Shown one piece after another: positions 26,691 to 35,656 of a stretch of 64,000 bases of DNA. The number at the start of each line of letters is the position of its first letter. The first letter of the stretch is position 1. The translations under genes were made by a program, and so were the position numbers. Origin of the DNA: Arthrobacter sp. UKPF54-2 (lineage in GTDB: Bacteria > Actinomycetota > Actinomycetes > Actinomycetales > Micrococcaceae); assembly GCF_007858535.1 (NCBI RefSeq), contig NZ_CP040174.1, positions 1,426,001 through 1,490,000 of the forward strand, read 5' to 3'. The notes under the pieces are model-generated. The model was not told the DNA's origin, did not search any database, and saw only the letters and a program-made list of their open reading frames with translations.

Positions 26691-27719
26691 ATGACGGATC
26701 AGGAGCCGCCGGCCTTCCGGACGTCCGGATACGGCCCTGAGCCCTGGGCCGCGGACGGGGATGCGCCCTACGGGTCTCCGCCGGGGGAACCTGCGCTCGA
26801 ACGCGAGGGGCCGCCGCCGTCGGAGAATGTACCAGCGCGGCGGGACCCGCCGCCCCCCGAGGGCAGGAATCCCAGCCGGCGGGCGAAGCGGTTCTCGCTG
26901 GGGTTCCTGCAGCTGCTGGGACTCGTCCTGGTCGCTGCGCTGGCCGGCGCCGGATCATCCCTGCTGGTCGCGCGGTTCAGCGGCTGGGGAACCCCGACCG
27001 TGGTCAAGCAGTATGTCAGCACCGGCGGCGCGGTGTCCGACCACCCCACTGACATCAAGGGGCTGCTGGCAACCTCGCTGCCGGCCGTGGTCTCGGTGAA
27101 GGCCACCACCACCCAGTCCAACCCGTTCCTGGATCCGAGCGGCGCAACCCGGGTGACGGCCGAGGGGACCGGCATTGTGATCGGGAGTGCCGGGGAGATC
27201 CTCACCAATGCCCATGTGGTCCGGGGCGTGGTCAGCGGCGCGTCGACCGTGAGCGTGACCTTCCACGACTCTAGCCGGCGCGCGGCCCAGATTATCGCCT
27301 CCGACAGCGGGAACGACTTGGCGCTGTTGAAGGTTACCGGCATAGCGGGCCTGACCGTGCTGGAACTGGGCGATTCGGGGGCTATGGCGCCCGGCGACCC
27401 GGTCATCGCGATCGGCTACGCCCTGGGGCTGGACGGCGGCCCCAGCGTCACCACCGGCATCATCTCGGCAACCGGGCGGACGACGACCACCGAGACCGGT
27501 TTCGGCACAGACTCCCGGCTCACCAATCTGCTGCAGACCGATGCGCCCATCAGCTCGGGTGACTCCGGCGGCCCGCTGCTCAACACCGAGGGCCAGGTGA
27601 TCGGCATCAACACCATGGTGGCCACATCCACCTCGCAGACCGCCGCGAACGGCATTGGCTTCGCGATCGCTGCGGACACGGTGAAAGCACTGCTGCCGGC
27701 CCTCCGCGCGGGCGGTTAG
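26691..27719 (+). CDS. Membrane-anchored trypsin-like serine protease (S1C, HtrA-like without PDZ)
   Basis: A 342-residue protein. ATG at 26691 begins a Pro/Glu-rich cytoplasmic tail, one transmembrane helix follows at about residues 69-96, then an extracellular protease domain. The triad is visible: His175 (LTNAHVV), Asp209 (DSGNDLALLKV) and Ser292 (SSGDSGGPLL). The protein ends right after the protease domain, with no PDZ domain, unlike most HtrA/DegP proteins. The likely role is extracytoplasmic protein quality control. It overlaps the convergent marR gene by 4 bp. Confidence 0.88.
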   Translation: MTDQEPPAFRTSGYGPEPWAADGDAPYGSPPGEPALEREGPPPSENVPARRDPPPPEGRNPSRRAKRFSLGFLQLLGLVLVAALAGAGSSLLVARFSGWGTPTVVKQYVSTGGAVSDHPTDIKGLLATSLPAVVSVKATTTQSNPFLDPSGATRVTAEGTGIVIGSAGEILTNAHVVRGVVSGASTVSVTFHDSSRRAAQIIASDSGNDLALLKVTGIAGLTVLELGDSGAMAPGDPVIAIGYALGLDGGPSVTTGIISATGRTTTTETGFGTDSRLTNLLQTDAPISSGDSGGPLLNTEGQVIGINTMVATSTSQTAANGIGFAIAADTVKALLPALRAGG

Positions 27720-28192
27720 TCCCGGTTCCAGAGCGCCTTGCGGAGCAGTCCCTTCAGCGCGCTGATTTCGTCGCCGCTGAGCCCGGCCAGGGCCGCCGCT
27801 TCCGCGGCCCGCGCGGCGGCTTCAGCCTGCCGGAAGAGCGCCGCTCCGTCCGCGGTGGCGGAGACAATCTTGGCCCGCCGGTCCAGCCGGCCCGGCGCGC
27901 GGACCACCAGGCCGCGCTGCTCCAGCTCGTCAATGAGCGAAACAATCTGGCTGGGGTCGAGGCTGAGGAACTCGGCCATTTCGCGCTGGGTGGGCTCCAG
28001 CTCGCTGTTGGCCAGGGCCAGGACAGAATACGAGCGTTCCTTGAGGCCGAACTCGGCCAGCGCGCGGTTGTTCAGGACCGAGCCGGCGGCGTGCAGCTTC
28101 GCCAGCAGGAAGCCCGCATCCCGGCTGATGGAAGCCGCCACGAGCTTGTCCTCCGGCCGGGTATCCGGCTGGGCGTCTACTTCGGTCGTCAT
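27716..28192 (-). CDS. phdR: MarR-family repressor of the adjacent phenylpropanoid cluster (PhdR-like)
   Basis: A 158-residue winged-helix regulator: LPTQREMAEFLSL-like recognition region near residue 70 (TQREMAEFLSLDPSQIVSLI) and the wing LVVRAPGRLDRRAKIVSAT. It is transcribed divergently from the SDR-to-CoA-ligase cluster. In Corynebacterium the equivalent MarR protein PhdR represses phenylpropanoid degradation until a CoA thioester intermediate accumulates; the same logic is inferred here. An inverted repeat suitable as operator lies between the two units. Gene symbol by synteny. Confidence 0.8.
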   Translation of the reverse strand: MTTEVDAQPDTRPEDKLVAASISRDAGFLLAKLHAAGSVLNNRALAEFGLKERSYSVLALANSELEPTQREMAEFLSLDPSQIVSLIDELEQRGLVVRAPGRLDRRAKIVSATADGAALFRQAEAAARAAEAAALAGLSGDEISALKGLLRKALWNRD

Positions 28193-28222
28193 GCGGGCTC
28201 CAATAGTCTAAAAAATAAATCG

Positions 28223-28255
28223 TTGACATTTTCAATTATCCATACTTTCATGGAT
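28223..28255. promoter_or_regulatory. phd intergenic promoter and MarR operator
   Basis: A perfect inverted repeat ATCCAT-N6-ATGGAT (28238-28255) sits between the divergent marR and SDR genes in an AT-rich island. A consensus -35 box TTGACA lies at 28223-28228 on the plus strand, directly before it, so a bound dimer would block the start of transcription. The matching -10 is not clear. Confidence 0.6.
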
Positions 28256-28314
28256 GCAGAACAGCATCCCACGCCGGACGGCCGGATGCACACGGCAGCT
28301 AGCAAAGGAGCAGC

Positions 28315-29250
28315 ATGAGCCTGTCAGGAAAAGTAGCAATCGTCACCGGAAGCGGCCGTGGCCTCGGCCTGGCCTACGCCCGGGAGCTGGCCCGCCAGGG
28401 CGCCGCCGTCGTCGTCAACGACGTGGACGCGGCGGTCGCCGAAGAGGCGGTCCGGACCATTGCCTCCGACGGCGGCCGGGCAGCGGCCGTCGTGGCCCCG
28501 GTGGGCAGCTCCGAGGTCGCCAAGCAGCTGGTCCAGGCCGCCGTCACCGAGTTCGGCCGGCTCGACATCCTGGTCACCAACGCCGGGATCCTGCGGGACA
28601 AGAGCCTGCTGAAGATGACGGACGAGGACTTCGACGCCGTGATCAACGTCCACCTCAAGGGCACCTTCACCTGCGCCCGGGAAGCATTCGGGTACTTCAA
28701 GGAGAACGGCATTGCCGGCCGCATCATCACCATCGGCTCGCCCACCGGCCAGCGCGGCAACTTCGGCCAGACCAACTACGCGGCCGCCAAGGCCGGGATC
28801 GTCGGCATGGTCCGCACCTGGGCGCTGGAGATGAAAAAGGCCGGTGTCACCGCCAACGCCGTCATCCCGGTTGCTGCCACCGCCATGACCAAGACCGTCC
28901 CGTACTTCCAGAAGGCTGTGGAGGCCGACGAGCGCGGTGAGGCCATGCCGGCCTTCTTCCGCCACGACCTCGGCTTCGGAACCGCCGACGACGTCGCCGG
29001 GCTGGTCGCGTTCCTCGCCTCCGACGCCGCCGCCGGAGTCACCGGCCAGGCCATCGGCGCGGGCGGTGACCGTCTGCAGCTCTGGACCCATCCCGAGGCG
29101 GCCGCCACCGAATACCGCGAAGGCGGCTGGGGCTACGCGGACCTCGTCGAGAACTTCGGGGCGCTCTTCGGGGACAAACTGCAGAGTGTGGGCGAGGAGT
29201 TCCTGCCGCTGCCGGAGGACCTGCAGCCCGAACCGGCCCAGGTCCGCTGA
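28315..29250 (+). CDS. phdB: SDR 3-hydroxyacyl-CoA dehydrogenase (PhdB-like)
   Basis: A 311-residue short-chain dehydrogenase. Seen: the cofactor loop TGSGRGLGLAYA near residue 12, LVTNAGILRDKSL, and the catalytic Ser/Tyr/Lys region IGSPTGQRGNFGQTNYAAAK. It resembles the dehydrogenase part of multifunctional beta-oxidation enzymes. It should oxidise the beta-hydroxyacyl-CoA of a phenylpropanoid side chain to the beta-keto form. It is first in a six-gene unit, behind AAAGGAG. Confidence 0.85.
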   Translation: MSLSGKVAIVTGSGRGLGLAYARELARQGAAVVVNDVDAAVAEEAVRTIASDGGRAAAVVAPVGSSEVAKQLVQAAVTEFGRLDILVTNAGILRDKSLLKMTDEDFDAVINVHLKGTFTCAREAFGYFKENGIAGRIITIGSPTGQRGNFGQTNYAAAKAGIVGMVRTWALEMKKAGVTANAVIPVAATAMTKTVPYFQKAVEADERGEAMPAFFRHDLGFGTADDVAGLVAFLASDAAAGVTGQAIGAGGDRLQLWTHPEAAATEYREGGWGYADLVENFGALFGDKLQSVGEEFLPLPEDLQPEPAQVR

Positions 29251-29251
29251 G

Positions 29252-30145
29252 ATGGCCAACGCACGCTACGAACTCGGTATCGACGCCGCAAAGCTCGCTG
29301 CGATCGACATGCACGTCCACCTCGAGGTGGACGGCCACGGCCACGGTTCGCTGCCGGCCGAGCTCACCGAGGCCTCTGCCAAGTACTTCAAGGCCGAGGA
29401 CCGGACGCCGTCGCTGGACCGGATCGCGGAGCTCTACCGCGAACTGAACATGGCCGCCGTCGTCTTCACCGTCGACGCCCGGACCCAGCTCAAGCACGAG
29501 CCCAACAGCATCCCCGAACTGATCGCCGGGGCCGCCCGGAACAACGACGTGCTAATTCCGTTCGGGAGCGTCGACCCGCGCACCGGCGCCGAGGCCATCC
29601 AAGGCGCCAAACACCAGGCCGTGGACCTGGGCGCCCGGGGCTTCAAGTTCCACCCGAGCCTGCAGGGCTTCGACCCCTCCAACGAGCAGTTCTACCCGCT
29701 CTGGGAAACGCTGCAGGAACTGGGCCTGCCGGCGATCTTCCACACCGGCCAGAACGGCATGGGCGCGGGCCTGCCCGGCGGTTTCGGCATCAAGCTGGCC
29801 TACTCCAACCCGCTGCTGCTCGACGCCGTGGCCGCCGACTTCCCCGAGCTGCAGATCATTATGGCCCACCCCTCGGTGCCGTGGCAGGACGAAGCCAACT
29901 CCATCGCCACGCACAAGACCAATGTGTTCATCGACCTGTCCGGCTGGTCCCCGAAATACTTCCCCGAGTCGCTGGTGAAGATGTCCAACTCGGTGCTGCA
30001 GGACAAGGTGCTGTTCGGCACCGACTTCCCGCTGATCACCCCGCAGAAATGGCTGGCCGCCTTCGCGGACCTGCCGCTCAAGGACGAAGTCCGGCCCAAG
30101 ATCCTCAAGGGCAACGCCGTCCGCCTGCTCGGGCTGGAGGGCTGA
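29252..30145 (+). CDS. phdC: Metal-dependent amidohydrolase-family hydrolase (PhdC-like)
   Basis: A 297-residue TIM-barrel protein. The metal-binding HVH motif (IDMHVHLEV) is near residue 19, GFKFHPSLQGF near 130, a histidine in IIMAHPSVPW, and FGTDFPLITPQKW near 260. The ATG at 29252 shares GA with the preceding stop. In the Corynebacterium phd cluster the equivalent protein cleaves the beta-keto thioester into benzoate and acetyl-CoA; the same role is inferred. Confidence 0.8.
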   Translation: MANARYELGIDAAKLAAIDMHVHLEVDGHGHGSLPAELTEASAKYFKAEDRTPSLDRIAELYRELNMAAVVFTVDARTQLKHEPNSIPELIAGAARNNDVLIPFGSVDPRTGAEAIQGAKHQAVDLGARGFKFHPSLQGFDPSNEQFYPLWETLQELGLPAIFHTGQNGMGAGLPGGFGIKLAYSNPLLLDAVAADFPELQIIMAHPSVPWQDEANSIATHKTNVFIDLSGWSPKYFPESLVKMSNSVLQDKVLFGTDFPLITPQKWLAAFADLPLKDEVRPKILKGNAVRLLGLEG

Positions 30146-30146
30146 G

Positions 30147-31373
30147 ATGGATACGACGACGGCGGAACCCTCAGTGAGTGCCCCGCAACGGCTTTTCGAG
30201 GTGGCTGACTTCTACGATGCGGAATCCCTCCTGACCGACAGCGAGCGCCGCGTGCTGGGCAGGCTCCGCACTTTCCTTGACGAGAAGGCACGCCCGCTCC
30301 TGGCGGAGTACTGGGAACGCGGGGAATTTCCCGACCAGCTGGCCCGTCCTCTGATCGACCTGGACCTGATGGAGCCGGCCGAACTGACCGCTGATGCTCC
30401 GGCACGCGGGATCTATCAAGGCTTCCGGATCTTCGAACTTGCCCGCACGGACGCCTCGCTGGCCACCTGGTACACGTCCCAGGCGGGCCTGTTCCGCACG
30501 GCCATCCGCGTGGGCGCTTCGGAAGAGCAAAAACGCGAGTGGATGCCCAAGGTGATCGACTTCTCGCTTAAGGGTGTCTTCTCATTGACCGAGCCCGAGT
30601 CCGGTTCGGACATCGCCGGCGGCCTGTCCACGACGGCCCGCTTCGAAGAGGACGCCGACGGCGGCACCTGGGTTCTGGATGGCGCCAAACGCTGGATCGG
30701 GGGCGCGGCCACCGCCGACGTCCTGGCCGTCTTCGCCCGCGACGAAGCCGACGGGCAGGTCAAGGCCTTCCTCGTGGAGCGCGAGGCCCCCGGCGTGACC
30801 CTGGAGAAAATCCACGGCAAGACCGCGCTGCGGATGATGCAGAACGCGCACATCACCCTCGACGGCGTCCGCGTCCCGGAGTCGATGCGCCTGCACAACG
30901 TCAACTCCTTCAAGGACGTGGCCGCGATGCTGCGGGCCATGCGCTCGGATGTGGCCTGGATCGCCACCGGCATGGCCGCGGGCGCCTTCGAGGCCGCGCT
31001 GCGCTACGTCACGCAGCGGGAACAGTTCGGCCGGCCCGTGGGGTCCTTCCAGCTCGTCCAGGAAAAACTGGCCCGGATGCTCGGCAACGTCACCTCGGCC
31101 CTGTCCCTTGTGGTCCGGCTGACCGAGCAGCAGGCCAAGGGCATCTACCGGGACCCGGACTCTGCGCTCGCCAAGATGCAGACCTCCCTGCTGATGCGCG
31201 AGACCGTGGCGCTGGCCCGCGAGGTGGTGGGCGGCAACGGCATCACCCTCGAGACCGACGTCGCCCGCTTCCACGCCGACGCCGAGGCCGTCTACTCCTA
31301 CGAGGGCACCCACGAAATCAACGCCCTGATCATCGGCCGCGCCCTCACCGGCCACAGCGCCTTCACCCGCTAG
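30147..31373 (+). CDS. phdD: Acyl-CoA dehydrogenase (PhdD-like)
   Basis: A 408-residue flavoprotein of the glutaryl-CoA dehydrogenase-like branch. Seen: FSLTEPESGSDIAGGLSTTA, WVLDGAKRWIGGAA, QREQFGRPVGSFQLVQEKLA and, near the C-terminus, the Glu-bearing YSYEGTHEINALIIGRALTG. It should introduce the alpha-beta double bond into an aryl-propionyl-CoA. It starts 1 bp after the hydrolase gene. Confidence 0.85.
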   Translation: MDTTTAEPSVSAPQRLFEVADFYDAESLLTDSERRVLGRLRTFLDEKARPLLAEYWERGEFPDQLARPLIDLDLMEPAELTADAPARGIYQGFRIFELARTDASLATWYTSQAGLFRTAIRVGASEEQKREWMPKVIDFSLKGVFSLTEPESGSDIAGGLSTTARFEEDADGGTWVLDGAKRWIGGAATADVLAVFARDEADGQVKAFLVEREAPGVTLEKIHGKTALRMMQNAHITLDGVRVPESMRLHNVNSFKDVAAMLRAMRSDVAWIATGMAAGAFEAALRYVTQREQFGRPVGSFQLVQEKLARMLGNVTSALSLVVRLTEQQAKGIYRDPDSALAKMQTSLLMRETVALAREVVGGNGITLETDVARFHADAEAVYSYEGTHEINALIIGRALTGHSAFTR

Positions 31374-31437
31374 ACCCCGACGCCGGCCCGTCCCGCCGCC
31401 GTCGATCCGCTCAGCCCAACCACCAGAGGAGCCCAAG

Positions 31438-31893
31438 ATGCCCAACCTCGTCGTCGACTTCGACAAACTGCTCACCCTCTCCGGCACCGACCTCGGCGCC
31501 ACCGAATACCGAGAAATCAGCCAGGAACAAATCAACAAATTCGCCGACGCCACCGGTGACGACCAGTGGATCCACGTGGACCCGGAACGCGCCAAGGACG
31601 GGCCCTTCGGTGCCCCGATCGCGCACGGCTTCCTCACCCTCTCGCTGATCATCCCGTTCTGGGGCGAGCTGTTCGACGTCGAGGGCGTCACCACCAAGGT
31701 CAACTACGGCTTGGACAAGGTCCGCTTCACGTCCCCGGTCAAGGTCGGCTCGAGGATCCGGATGCGCGCCACGATCGCCGAAGTCACCGAGGTCAAGGGC
31801 GGCGCCCAGATCAAGGTCGCCAACACCATCGAGATCGAGGGCCAGGAACGGCCCGCCGTCGTGGCCGAATTCCTCGCCCGCTTCTACAAGTAG
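31438..31893 (+). CDS. phdE: MaoC-type enoyl-CoA hydratase (PhdE-like)
   Basis: A 151-residue single hot-dog domain. The catalytic Asp/His motif is present as FADATGDDQWIHVDPERAK and APIAHGFLTLSLI. It should hydrate the cinnamoyl-type CoA ester to the beta-hydroxy form for the SDR. It sits between the dehydrogenase and the transporter on the same strand. Confidence 0.87.
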   Translation: MPNLVVDFDKLLTLSGTDLGATEYREISQEQINKFADATGDDQWIHVDPERAKDGPFGAPIAHGFLTLSLIIPFWGELFDVEGVTTKVNYGLDKVRFTSPVKVGSRIRMRATIAEVTEVKGGAQIKVANTIEIEGQERPAVVAEFLARFYK

Positions 31894-31927
31894 ACCCGCC
31901 ACCCCCCTCTGCCCCTAAGGAACAACG

Positions 31928-33274
31928 ATGTCCCAGATTTCGCAGTTGCAGGCCATGGACGTGGGCACACGCCGCCGGGAAGCCCGGACCGTCATCGCCT
32001 CCAGCTACCTCGGCAGCACCATCGAGTACTACGACTTCCTGCTCTACGCCACGGCTGCGGCCGTGGTCTTTCCCAAGGTGTTCTTCACCGGCATGGACGA
32101 CTGGGTCGGCGTCGTGGCCGCCTACGGCACCTTCGCCGCGGGCTACGTCGCGAGGCCCCTGGGCGGCATCATCTTCGGCCACTTCGGCGACAAACTCGGC
32201 CGCAAGGGCATGCTGATTGTCTCGATGCTGGTCATGGGCATCGCGTCCACACTGATCGGGCTCGTCCCGGACGCCTCCGTGGCCGGCCCCTGGGGCGCCG
32301 TCCTGCTGGCGATCCTGCGCGTATTCCAGGGCATCGCCGTCGGCGGCGAATGGGGCGGGGCGGCGCTGATGGCACTGGAGCACTCCGAGTCCGGCAAACG
32401 CGGCTTCGCGGCCTCCTTCGTCAATGCCGGCGCCCCCACCGGCGCGGTGCTCGGCACCCTAGTGATGGGCGCCTTCTCCGCCCTGCCGAACGCGCAGTTC
32501 CTGGCTTGGGGCTGGCGCGTGCCGTTCCTGCTGTCCTTCGTGCTGCTGGGCGTGGGCATGTTCGTCCGGCTCAAGGTCTCCGAGAGCCCGATCTTCAAGG
32601 CCGCGCTGGAGAAGGAGCAAGCCGAGGAGGCGGCGCAGGGAGCGGCGGCCCGCCGTGAGGTCCCGCTGCTGCAGGTCCTGCGGCGGCCGAAGACCCTGAT
32701 CTTCACCATGCTGGCCGGAGCCGCCGGGTTCGCGCTGCAGGTGGTGCTGGCTACTTTCTCCGTCACCTACGCGGTGTCCAAGGGCGCCGACCGCCAGGGC
32801 GTGCTCTACGCGTTCGCGGCGGCGTCGTTTGTCTCGATCATCTTTGTGGTCATGGGCGGCCGGCTCTCCGACAAGCTGGGCCGGCGGCCCGTGATGATCG
32901 GCGGCCTGGTGCTCTTCATCGCCTACCTCGTCCCGATGTTCCAGCTGCTCTCCTCCAACAACATCGGCCTGATCTTCGTAGCGTTCGCGGTGGGCCTGAT
33001 GATCCACTCCACGCTGTTCGGCCCGCTCGCGGCCTTTGTCTCCGAGCAGTTCGGCACCACCTCCCGCTACACCGGGGCCTCGCTGGGCTACCAGCCGGCC
33101 ACCCTCCTGGGCGCAGGGTTCACCCCCGGGATCGTGGCGCAGATCTTCAAGGACTCGGGACAAAACACCTCCTCCGTGGTCTGGTACCTCGCCATCATGT
33201 CGGTCGTGTCGATCATCTTCATCCTGCTGACCCGGGAGCCGAAGAATAACGATCTGGAAGCCGTCCGGTCCTAA
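31928..33274 (+). CDS. phdT: MHS-family aromatic acid/H+ symporter (PhdT-like)
   Basis: A 448-residue, 12-helix MFS protein of the metabolite:H+ symporter family. IASSYLGSTIEYYDFLLYAT at the first helix, ARPLGGIIFGHFGDKLGRK between helices two and three, and VGGEWGGAALMALEHS are family marks. The position inside the degradation cluster suggests uptake of hydroxycinnamates or arylpropionates. Confidence 0.87.
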   Translation: MSQISQLQAMDVGTRRREARTVIASSYLGSTIEYYDFLLYATAAAVVFPKVFFTGMDDWVGVVAAYGTFAAGYVARPLGGIIFGHFGDKLGRKGMLIVSMLVMGIASTLIGLVPDASVAGPWGAVLLAILRVFQGIAVGGEWGGAALMALEHSESGKRGFAASFVNAGAPTGAVLGTLVMGAFSALPNAQFLAWGWRVPFLLSFVLLGVGMFVRLKVSESPIFKAALEKEQAEEAAQGAAARREVPLLQVLRRPKTLIFTMLAGAAGFALQVVLATFSVTYAVSKGADRQGVLYAFAAASFVSIIFVVMGGRLSDKLGRRPVMIGGLVLFIAYLVPMFQLLSSNNIGLIFVAFAVGLMIHSTLFGPLAAFVSEQFGTTSRYTGASLGYQPATLLGAGFTPGIVAQIFKDSGQNTSSVVWYLAIMSVVSIIFILLTREPKNNDLEAVRS

Positions 33275-33316
33275 CCGGCCCGGCAGGCACTACCGTCGAA
33301 CTAGAAAGGATTTGCC

Positions 33317-34924
33317 ATGGAGAATCTTGGCATCGGCTCCTGGCTGCAACGTCGCAGGCCAAAGTCGGGCACAAAGGCCGCCGTTATCGCCGGAACCCGG
33401 GAGCTCAGCTACGAGGCGTTCGCCCGGCGCGCCGCCCGGCTGGCGAACGCCCTGCGGGACCGCGGGGTGGCCAAGGGCGACCGGGTGGCGTACCTCGGTG
33501 AGAACGATCCGTCCTTCTTGGAGACCCTCTTTGCGGCAGGGCTGCTCGGTGCGGTGTTCGTGCCGCTCAACACCCGGCTGGCTCCGCCCGAAATCCAGTT
33601 CCAGCTCCAGGACAGCGGAGCGGTGCTGCTGGTCCATGCGGCCGCCCTCGCCGGCCTCGCCGAGCGCGGCTCGGCGGGGACGGCGGTGCGTGGCCGTGTT
33701 GTCGTCGCCGACGACGCGACGGCCGCCGGCGCGGCGGTGCCCGACGGAGGCGGCGCAGCCCCCGCATCCGGAGCTTCCGCTTCTGCCGCGTCGGTCGAGG
33801 AGTTCGAGGCGGTGCTGGCCTCCGGCGCCGAGCCGGCCCCCGACGTGCCCGTGGGGCTCGACGACCCGGCCATGATCCTCTACACCTCGGGAACCACCGG
33901 CAACCCCAAGGGGGCCCTCCTGACGCACGCCAACATCACCTGGAACTGCATCAACGTGCTGGTCGACTTCGACTTCTCCTCCGCCGACGTGGCCCTGATG
34001 ATCTCGCCTATGTTCCATGTGGCCTCCCTGGACATGGGCGTCCTGCCCACGCTCCTGAAGGGCGGCACCGTGGTCCTGGAACCCAGGTTCGACCCCCGCC
34101 GTACTCTGGAGCTGATCCAGCAGCACCGCGCCACCACCATCAGCGGAGTACCCACCACCTACCAGATGCTCTGCGAGCACCCGGACTGGGATTCCACCGA
34201 CCTCAGCTCGCTGAACAAACTCACCTGCGGCGGGTCCGCAGTCCCGATGCGGGTCCTGGAGGCCTACGAGCAGCGGGGCCTGCGGTTTTCCAACGGCTAC
34301 GGCATGACCGAGACCGCCCCCGGCGCCACCACCCTGCCGGCCGCCCGGTCCCGGGACAAGGCCGGATCCTCCGGCCTGCCGCACTTCTTCACGGACGTCC
34401 GGGTGGCCGATCCGCTGGACCCGGAGGCCGGCCAGGCCCCGCCGGGCACCGTGGGGGAGATCCAGATCAAAGGGCCCAACGTCATCGACCAGTACTGGAA
34501 CCGGCCCGAGGCGACGGCCGATTCGTACACCGCCGATGGCTGGTTCAAATCCGGCGACATGGGCTACAAGGACCCGGACGGATTCGTGTTCATCTCCGAC
34601 CGGCTCAAGGACATGATCATCTCCGGCGGGGAAAACATCTACCCCGCCGAGGTGGAGCAGGCCATCGCCGAGCTCGACGCCGTCGGAAGCGTCGCCGTGA
34701 TCGGCGTGCCGGACGAGAAGTGGGGCGAGGTGCCCCGGGCCGTGGTGCTGCTGCGGGAGGGGGCCCGCCTCACGGAGGATCAGCTGCGCGCCCACCTGGA
34801 CGGCCGGCTCGCGCGGTACAAGATCCCCAAGTCCGTGGTGTTCGTGGACGAAATGCCCCGGACCGCCAGCGGCAAGATCCGGAAGGCCGATCTGCGGAAA
34901 CTGGCACCCGCCACGGGGCAATAA
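33317..34924 (+). CDS. phdA: AMP-forming aryl/acyl-CoA synthetase (PhdA-like)
   Basis: A 535-residue ANL-superfamily ligase. Core motifs: LYTSGTTGNPKGALLTH near residue 190, SNGYGMTETAPGATTLP near 325, DGWFKSGDMGYKDPDGF near 415 and the C-terminal lysine in PRTASGKIRKADLRK. It activates the acid as its CoA thioester, the first step of the pathway. An Ala-rich loop near residues 140-160 lengthens it slightly. Confidence 0.87.
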   Translation: MENLGIGSWLQRRRPKSGTKAAVIAGTRELSYEAFARRAARLANALRDRGVAKGDRVAYLGENDPSFLETLFAAGLLGAVFVPLNTRLAPPEIQFQLQDSGAVLLVHAAALAGLAERGSAGTAVRGRVVVADDATAAGAAVPDGGGAAPASGASASAASVEEFEAVLASGAEPAPDVPVGLDDPAMILYTSGTTGNPKGALLTHANITWNCINVLVDFDFSSADVALMISPMFHVASLDMGVLPTLLKGGTVVLEPRFDPRRTLELIQQHRATTISGVPTTYQMLCEHPDWDSTDLSSLNKLTCGGSAVPMRVLEAYEQRGLRFSNGYGMTETAPGATTLPAARSRDKAGSSGLPHFFTDVRVADPLDPEAGQAPPGTVGEIQIKGPNVIDQYWNRPEATADSYTADGWFKSGDMGYKDPDGFVFISDRLKDMIISGGENIYPAEVEQAIAELDAVGSVAVIGVPDEKWGEVPRAVVLLREGARLTEDQLRAHLDGRLARYKIPKSVVFVDEMPRTASGKIRKADLRKLAPATGQ

Positions 34925-34961
34925 GCGCGAACGGACATTTGCGGCCCCGGAACCGCCGCGA

Positions 34962-35585
34962 CTAGTGGAGCAGGGCCAGCAGGACGCCGACGGCCATAAA
35001 CAGCACACCGAAGGTCCGGTTGAGGATCCGCTGGCCCCGGGCATCGTGCGTGAAGCGCTGGAAGGTGGTGGCCGCCGCCGCAAAGAAGAACCACATGACC
35101 AGGATGTCGATCACGATCACGGTGGCGGCGAGGACCAGGTACTGCGCCAGCAGCGGCTGTTCCGGCCGGATGAACTGGGGCATAAAGGCCAGGAAGAAGA
35201 CGATCGCCTTCGGGTTGAGCAGGTTGACCCAGAGGCCTCGGCGGAACATCGAGAACGCGGGTTCGTTGCGCAGCGCCGCGGCCTTCTCCTGGTCCAGGTC
35301 GGGCTTGTGCCGGAACTGCTGGATGCCCAGGTAGACCAGGTAGGCGGCGCCGGCGTACCGGATGATGTTGAAGGCCAGCGGCGAGCTCGCGACGAGCACC
35401 CCGACGCCGAGGGCCACAACGAGGATGTGCACCACCAGCGCTGCCTGCTGCCCCAGGATGCCCCAGATGGAGCGCCGGAAGCCGGAGTTCAGGGAGTTGC
35501 TCATGGTGTTGATCGCGCCCGCGCCCGGAGTGAAGCTGATCAGGACACCGGCGCCGGCCAGGGCGAGCCAAAGGGAGAGTTGCAC
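34962..35585 (-). CDS. LysE/RhtB-family amino acid exporter
   Basis: A 207-residue protein with about six hydrophobic segments. GAGVLISFTPGAGAINTMSN near the N-terminus and GLWVNLLNPKAIVFFLAFMP near residue 115 are the family signatures. The cargo is unknown; homoserine or threonine lactones are typical for RhtB relatives. Confidence 0.87.
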   Translation of the reverse strand: MQLSLWLALAGAGVLISFTPGAGAINTMSNSLNSGFRRSIWGILGQQAALVVHILVVALGVGVLVASSPLAFNIIRYAGAAYLVYLGIQQFRHKPDLDQEKAAALRNEPAFSMFRRGLWVNLLNPKAIVFFLAFMPQFIRPEQPLLAQYLVLAATVIVIDILVMWFFFAAAATTFQRFTHDARGQRILNRTFGVLFMAVGVLLALLH

Positions 35586-35610
35586 CTGCCAAGTTTACGG
35601 TTCCGGCCCT

Positions 35611-35639
35611 GCCCGGCCCGCCTTGATGACGGGCCGGGC
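35611..35639 (-). terminator. Hairpin downstream of the DHFR-like gene
   Basis: GCCCGGCCCG and CGGGCCGGGC form a perfect 10-bp stem with a 9-nt loop, 17 bp past the stop of the DHFR-like gene and ahead of the LysE start on the same strand. A terminator role is likely, without a U-run. Confidence 0.45.
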
Positions 35640-35656
35640 CCATGGGCGGGCCGGGT

